A stretch of 64,000 bases of DNA from JARRNE01 sp963824085 (lineage in GTDB: Bacteria > Pseudomonadota > Gammaproteobacteria > Chromatiales > Chromatiaceae): NCBI GenBank assembly GCA_963824085.1, contig CAWGNT010000021.1, positions 1-64,000 on the forward strand, read 5' to 3'. Of this stretch, positions 60,536 to 64,000 are shown in pieces. The position numbers were made by a program, and so were the translations under genes. Numbering within the stretch: position 1 is the stretch's first letter; each line of letters begins with the position of its first letter. The notes beneath the pieces are model-generated. The model saw only the letters and a list, made by a program, of their open reading frames with translations, had not been told where the DNA came from and did not search any database.

Positions 60536-61285
60536 TCAGGAGCCGGCACCGGCCTTCTTCTCGCGGACGTAGATGTCCTTATGAGACCCGTCTCCGCGGG
60601 AACGCTCCTCGATGTCGAATAGCTGGGTCGCCTTGATCAGGCCGCTGAGCTTGGCGTATCCGTAGTTGCGCGAATCGAACTCGGGCACCTGTTTCGCCAT
60701 CGTCGACCCGACCGTGCCGAGCTGTGCCCAATCCGAGTCGTCGGAGGCGGCGTCCACCGCCCGCCGCAGCAGGTTGATGAGCTTGGTGTCCTGCTTCAGA
60801 TGCTTGGTCAACATTCGCTTTGACGGTTTGGCCTCGGCGTCCTCTGGTCGCAGCAGCTTCGTGAAGATGAACTTGTCGCAGGCGGCAACGAACGCCTCTG
60901 GCGTCTTCTCCTCACCGAATCCGTAGACGGTCAGCCCGGCTTCGCGGATGCGGGACGCCAAGGGCGTGAAGTCGCTGTCGCTCGAAACGATGCAGAAGCC
61001 GTCGAAATTCCCCGTGTAGAGCAACTCCATGGCGTCGATCACCATGGCCATGTCCGTGGCGTTCTTGCCCGTCGTGTAGGCAAACTGCTGGATCGGCTGG
61101 ATGGCGTACTTGGGCAGTACCTTGACCCAGCCGTCCAGATAGCTTCGCTTCCAGTCCCCGTAGATACGTTTGACATTCGCCGTCCCGTACTTGGCGATCT
61201 CCGCCAGCAGCCCCTCGACAATCGAGTGGGAGGTGTTGTCGGCGTCGATCAGGACGGCCAGCTTGCGGTTCTCTCCATTGCTCAT
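60536..61285 (-). CDS. NYN (PIN-like nuclease) protein with OST-HTH/LOTUS domain
   Basis: A 249-residue protein. The NYN domain (about 7-140) belongs to the PIN-like RNases: acidic residues in Val-Leu-Ile-Asp-Ala-Asp-Asn, Thr-Asp-Met-Ala-Met-Val-Ile-Asp-Ala and Val-Ser-Ser-Asp-Ser-Asp-Phe-Thr form the metal site. Residues about 170-240 form an OST-HTH/LOTUS domain (Gly-Tyr-Ala-Lys-Leu-Ser-Gly-Leu-Ile), an RNA-binding module. Bacterial NYN-LOTUS proteins are widespread, with unknown RNA targets. It stands alone on the minus strand after a DUF2058 gene. Confidence 0.9.
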   Translation of the reverse strand: MSNGENRKLAVLIDADNTSHSIVEGLLAEIAKYGTANVKRIYGDWKRSYLDGWVKVLPKYAIQPIQQFAYTTGKNATDMAMVIDAMELLYTGNFDGFCIVSSDSDFTPLASRIREAGLTVYGFGEEKTPEAFVAACDKFIFTKLLRPEDAEAKPSKRMLTKHLKQDTKLINLLRRAVDAASDDSDWAQLGTVGSTMAKQVPEFDSRNYGYAKLSGLIKATQLFDIEERSRGDGSHKDIYVREKKAGAGS

Positions 61286-61401
61286 GGGGCATGTCCTATT
61301 TGGTTGCTATCCCGTTCGTGCTTGAGCTTTTCGTTTTCCGGGGCGGGGCGAAAAGGCCAACGTAGTCGTGCATAGCAGGCATCGAAATCCGATGCGGATT
61401 C

Positions 61402-61938
61402 CTACCACATCAGGTCGTCCGGAACCTTATAGTCGGCGTAGTCGTCGTCCGCGCTCGGCTCCTCTGCCGCACGATTGTGCAAGAGAATAAGCGCGGCGTT
61501 GCGCGCGCGTACTCGATCGGCAATCGGGGCCGGGATGACTTCGTACCCAGTGTCCTGCCGCACGATGGCGAGGCGCCCGTGCGCGAGTCCGCGCTGCTGC
61601 TCGGCGGTAACGTAGATGCGCTTCAGCGCTTGTCCGTCCTGGAAGCTGTAAGGAACGTCCCCGTCTCGGCGCGGAAGGCGGTTGGTGTGGATGAGTTGCC
61701 GAAGCTCATTGGCCTCGGCCTTGCGGCGCGCCTCTTCCTGCTGCTGCCGATTGAGCTCACGATCTCGTGCGGCTTTCTGCGCGGCCGCCTGCCGCGCCCG
61801 TGACCGTTCCTCCTGGTCGCTCACGTCGACGGCACCTGATTTCTTATGCTTCTTTCGCTTGCCGGTCCGCGCCTGCTTCAGCTTCTGTTCGTCGACGAGC
61901 CCGGCCTTAAGCAATTGATCCTGGAGTGAGTTACCCAC
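61402..61938 (-). CDS. DUF2058 (YaiL-like) protein
   Basis: A 178-residue DUF2058 protein. The N-terminus Asn-Ser-Leu-Gln-Asp-Gln-Leu-Leu-Lys-Ala-Gly-Leu-Val is the family signature. A very basic, charged coiled-coil follows (about 25-80). Then comes a conserved C-terminal domain with Pro-Tyr-Ser-Phe-Gln-Asp and Ile-Tyr-Val-Thr. Nucleoprotein-like, cytoplasmic; function unknown. It is confined mainly to Gammaproteobacteria, which supports the taxonomic reading. Confidence 0.92.
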   Translation of the reverse strand: MGNSLQDQLLKAGLVDEQKLKQARTGKRKKHKKSGAVDVSDQEERSRARQAAAQKAARDRELNRQQQEEARRKAEANELRQLIHTNRLPRRDGDVPYSFQDGQALKRIYVTAEQQRGLAHGRLAIVRQDTGYEVIPAPIADRVRARNAALILLHNRAAEEPSADDDYADYKVPDDLMW

Positions 61939-62497
61939 GTTGGCGTCCTCCCGTCGTTACCGTCCGTTTGGCGGCCCAGCCCGGGCCCCCTGAGGGACCG
62001 CTGAGTATACCGGTCATACTAGCTTCTTCGATCTTTCCGGGACCGCGTTGCGGGCGCCGGGTGACGACATGTCTGCCTCCCTACAAGCTTGGCGGCGGCC
62101 TCCATGCTGCCGATACCCCCGCAGCCCGGCCCCTCAGGTCACAAACCGAAAGAGCCACATGCGTGGGGACATAGAGCCATCCCGGTCTTCTCAGCGCCCG
62201 GTATCCAAGACGCGCGGGTTCCGAATGCCTTGATTTGCAGCGCGTTGCAAGCGCTGAAAATGGCGGGGTGCCGTGCCCCGCGGGAGACGCCGATCTGATC
62301 AGCGTCTCCCTGATCAGAATCTACCAAGCGAGGCTCGCAAGGCAAGCGTCGGCGGGGGAACGCGCGGTTTCGGTATCGAGCTTGCCGCGTGCCAGGTAGA
62401 ATCGCACCCGCAAAGCCAGCGGCCCGCGCGGATCTCATATGCATGAGGCCGACGGTATAGAACGGCTTTGAGACCCCACATCGACGGAGAGAACGAA
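61939..62497. other. Divergent intergenic region with an inverted repeat
   Basis: About 560 bases between the DUF2058 gene and the Skp-like gene. GGGAGACGC (62282-62290) and GCGTCTCCC (62302-62310) form a hairpin with an 11-base loop and no T-tract. Otherwise nothing recognised. Confidence 0.45.
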
Positions 62498-63010
62498 ATG
62501 AAAGAGCTCGCGTTGCTTGCCATCCTTTTTGCCGCGGCCCCTGCCATGGCGGCGGGGCCAGCCACAATTGGATACGTGGACGTGCAACAGGTATTCGACA
62601 AGAGCAAGCTCGGCCAGAAGGCCCAAGAGACGATCAAGGACAAGTTTGGCGACAAGCAGAAGGCGTTCGCCGAGGAAGAGCAGGCAATCCGTCAAATGCA
62701 GCAGACCCTGGCGCGTGATCAGGCGCTGATGAGCCAAGCGGAGCTGGACAAGAAGAAGGCGGACATTCAGAAGCGCGTCCAGGAGTTCCAGAAGAAGGCC
62801 GCCGAGGTCCAGCAGCAGCTTGCCAAGGAGCAGAATCGTCTGACGGGAGAGATCATGGGTCCGGCGCAGGAGGTCATCACGGCCCTCGCCAAGGAAAAGA
62901 AGGTGTCGGCAGTCTTCGAGCGCCGTCAGAGCGGCCTGCTCTACATCGAAGACTCGCTCGACCTTACCCCCGAGGTCATCGAGCGACTGGACGCGCGCGC
63001 AAAGAAGTGA
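62498..63010 (+). CDS. skp: Skp/OmpH-like periplasmic chaperone
   Basis: A 170-residue OmpH-family protein. Signal peptide residues 1-18 (Ala-Pro-Ala-Met-Ala-Ala). The start of the mature domain, Ile-Gly-Tyr-Val-Asp-Val-Gln-Gln-Val-Phe, is typical, followed by long charged helices (about 40-130) that form the tentacles and a short C-terminal beta return. Skp trimers carry unfolded outer-membrane proteins through the periplasm. GGAGAG before ATG 62498. The usual neighbours (bamA, lpxD) are not here, so it may be a second copy. Confidence 0.85.
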   Translation: MKELALLAILFAAAPAMAAGPATIGYVDVQQVFDKSKLGQKAQETIKDKFGDKQKAFAEEEQAIRQMQQTLARDQALMSQAELDKKKADIQKRVQEFQKKAAEVQQQLAKEQNRLTGEIMGPAQEVITALAKEKKVSAVFERRQSGLLYIEDSLDLTPEVIERLDARAKK

Positions 63011-63208
63011 CGGCGAAGGCGCGCCCTACACCTCGACAACGCACGAAACCTTTACTGTTATGTTTCTGCCCGCTGGAAACCCTGGGGTAGAATCCTGCAT
63101 TGACCACGCCGCCGGATCTCGGCGCCCGCGGCTTGGACAACCGCATGCATTTCAACACGCTGGCGCTGCACAGCGTCACCACCCTATTCAGCTGAGGAAG
63201 ACCGACCG

Positions 63209-63445
63209 ATGCTTGGTGAATCCCACGATCTGCTCCACGAGTTTCCTGACCTGGAAACAAAAATCGCTGCCCTCCGCGGTAACAACCGAGAGTTCGCGCA
63301 CCTGATGGACCAGTATGACACCTTGGACGCGCGTGTACGCCGTCTCGAAGAGCTGGGCACCCCCGTAGCCGACGAAACCATCGAGGAGCTCAAGAAGGAG
63401 CGCCTGCTGTTGAAGGATCGCCTCTACGACATCCTGCGGGGTTGA
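63209..63445 (+). CDS. DUF465 (YdcH-like) small protein
   Basis: A 78-residue DUF465 protein: His-Asp-Leu-Leu-His-Glu-Phe-Pro, a helix with Phe-Ala-His-Leu-Met-Asp-Gln-Tyr and the C-terminal Leu-Lys-Lys-Glu-Arg-Leu-Leu-Leu-Lys-Asp. It is a short helical hairpin of unknown function, common in Proteobacteria. ATG 63209 is preceded by a GAGGAAG purine site. Confidence 0.92.
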   Translation: MLGESHDLLHEFPDLETKIAALRGNNREFAHLMDQYDTLDARVRRLEELGTPVADETIEELKKERLLLKDRLYDILRG

Positions 63446-63596
63446 GCCGCGCCGGCGCCGCTGCATCACCAGGCGGCGACCGCGCCACCGCCGGCGATTC
63501 CCACCGCGCGGATCACCATCCCGCGGAAGCGGTGGTTGCCCAACGATGCTCCCGGCAGCGCTGCGCGTTGCGGCCCCCTTTCCGTCAGCATTCCTT

Positions 63597-63995
63597 ATGC
63601 CCCTTCCTCCGATGCCAGAAAAGCTATCCCATGAGGAAAAGGCCGCCCTGACCGGGACCGTGATCGCCGTTCTCGGTGCCTGGGGACTAACGACCGACGA
63701 GCAGTGCCAGCTCCTCGGTCTCAAGCACCAAGGTGACAGCCGCCGTTTACGCCACTTTCGCCTCGGCAACCCGCTGCCCGACGAGCGGGAGGTCTGGTTA
63801 CGGGTTGGGCTCTTGCTGCAGCTGAATAACGCGCTGGACAAGCTCTTCCCCCACAGCGCAGCGTCGGCGAACCTGTGGGTGACTACACCCCGGGCCAAGC
63901 TCGGGCACCGAACCCCTTTGGAGCTCATGTTGGACGGCGGTCTTGACGGCATCCGGCGGGTAGAGCGTTCCCTCGACAACCTGGGCCTTCTCTAG
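63597..63995 (+). CDS. MbcA/ParS/Xre-type antitoxin family protein
   Basis: A 132-residue protein with the C-terminal toxin-binding domain of the MbcA/ParS/Xre antitoxins (DUF2384). The landmarks are Asn-Ala-Leu-Asp-Lys-Leu-Phe-Pro, Asn-Leu-Trp-Val-Thr-Thr-Pro and a Leu-Glu-Leu-Met-Leu-Asp-Gly-Gly-Leu-Asp-Gly-Ile helix. The N-terminal half is helical (Gly-Leu-Thr-Thr-Asp-Glu-Gln-Cys-Gln-Leu-Leu-Gly-Leu), an Xre-type HTH. Start ATG 63597 or 63612. The cognate RES-domain toxin usually follows directly and would lie past the window end. Confidence 0.85.
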   Translation: MPLPPMPEKLSHEEKAALTGTVIAVLGAWGLTTDEQCQLLGLKHQGDSRRLRHFRLGNPLPDEREVWLRVGLLLQLNNALDKLFPHSAASANLWVTTPRAKLGHRTPLELMLDGGLDGIRRVERSLDNLGLL

Positions 63996-64000
63996 ATCTC

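Overview
The window looks like chromosomal DNA from a GC-rich gammaproteobacterium, probably a sulfur-metabolising, Chromatiales-like lineage. The taxonomic reading is inference from the gene set: a Tat-exported SoxYZ-type sulfur carrier, hypF, tcdA, DUF2058 (YaiL-like), DUF465 (YdcH-like), Skp, periplasmic MsrA and a SigF/NrsF stress module. No rRNA, tRNA or CRISPR array is visible.

Layout. 0-5 kb: a degraded toxin-antitoxin locus, an NADPH-dependent FMN reductase translationally coupled to a glycogen debranching enzyme, and an AraC regulator broken by an in-frame amber codon. 5-13.6 kb: a 0.45-kb repeat-bounded stretch, a secreted LysM-DUF1254/DUF1214 protein, two genes of unknown function, a TPR protein, an ORF-less group II intron and a SoxYZ fusion. 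13.7-17.2 kb: a small defence patch with a frameshifted Avs/STAND NTPase carrying a Cap4-like nuclease domain, beside a higBA module. 18-23 kb: a SHOCT protein, a lipoprotein and a second LysM-DUF1254/DUF1214 paralogue. 23.7-31.6 kb: cysK between direct repeats, the alkylation-repair pair ada-alkB, and an RND efflux pump with its adaptor. 32-34 kb: a bufferin (copper-buffering RiPP-like) operon bufA2-bufB-bufC with a hairpin terminator after bufA2. 34.7-36.4 kb: DsrE-like, thiol-dioxygenase-like and Sel1 genes.

36.5-41.3 kb is the most coherent functional block. It has nrsF-sigF on the minus strand and, divergently, a DUF1223 thioredoxin-like protein, a membrane cytochrome b, a YedY-type molybdoenzyme, a Met-rich MKDX-repeat peptide (MrpX-like) and an exported MsrA. 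Two divergent TGTAACC-N16-CGAA motifs sit between the halves. This fits a periplasmic methionine-oxidation (hypochlorite-type) defence.

41.3-45.3 kb holds a prophage head-gene remnant followed by a visibly AT-richer array of integron gene cassettes with recognisable attC sites but no integrase. The cassettes carry a cold-shock-domain membrane protein, hicAB, a broken DUF3089 hydrolase and an unknown protein.

45.8-64 kb is mostly housekeeping: a KefC-like antiporter, an RlpA-like protein behind a perfect CRP-type palindrome, a PDC-sensor protein, mutS, a dienelactone hydrolase, phrB, a tatD-tcdA-hypF cluster (hypF frameshifted near its end), a NYN/OST-HTH protein, a DUF2058 protein, a Skp-like chaperone, a DUF465 protein and an MbcA/ParS-type antitoxin. 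Between genes lie many degraded pieces (SNase-like, IS91-like, papain-like) and several families of dispersed palindromic intergenic repeats. At least five genes are visibly broken (araC-like, avs-like, DUF3089, hypF, toxin-antitoxin), so either pseudogenisation is frequent or the assembly carries indel errors.
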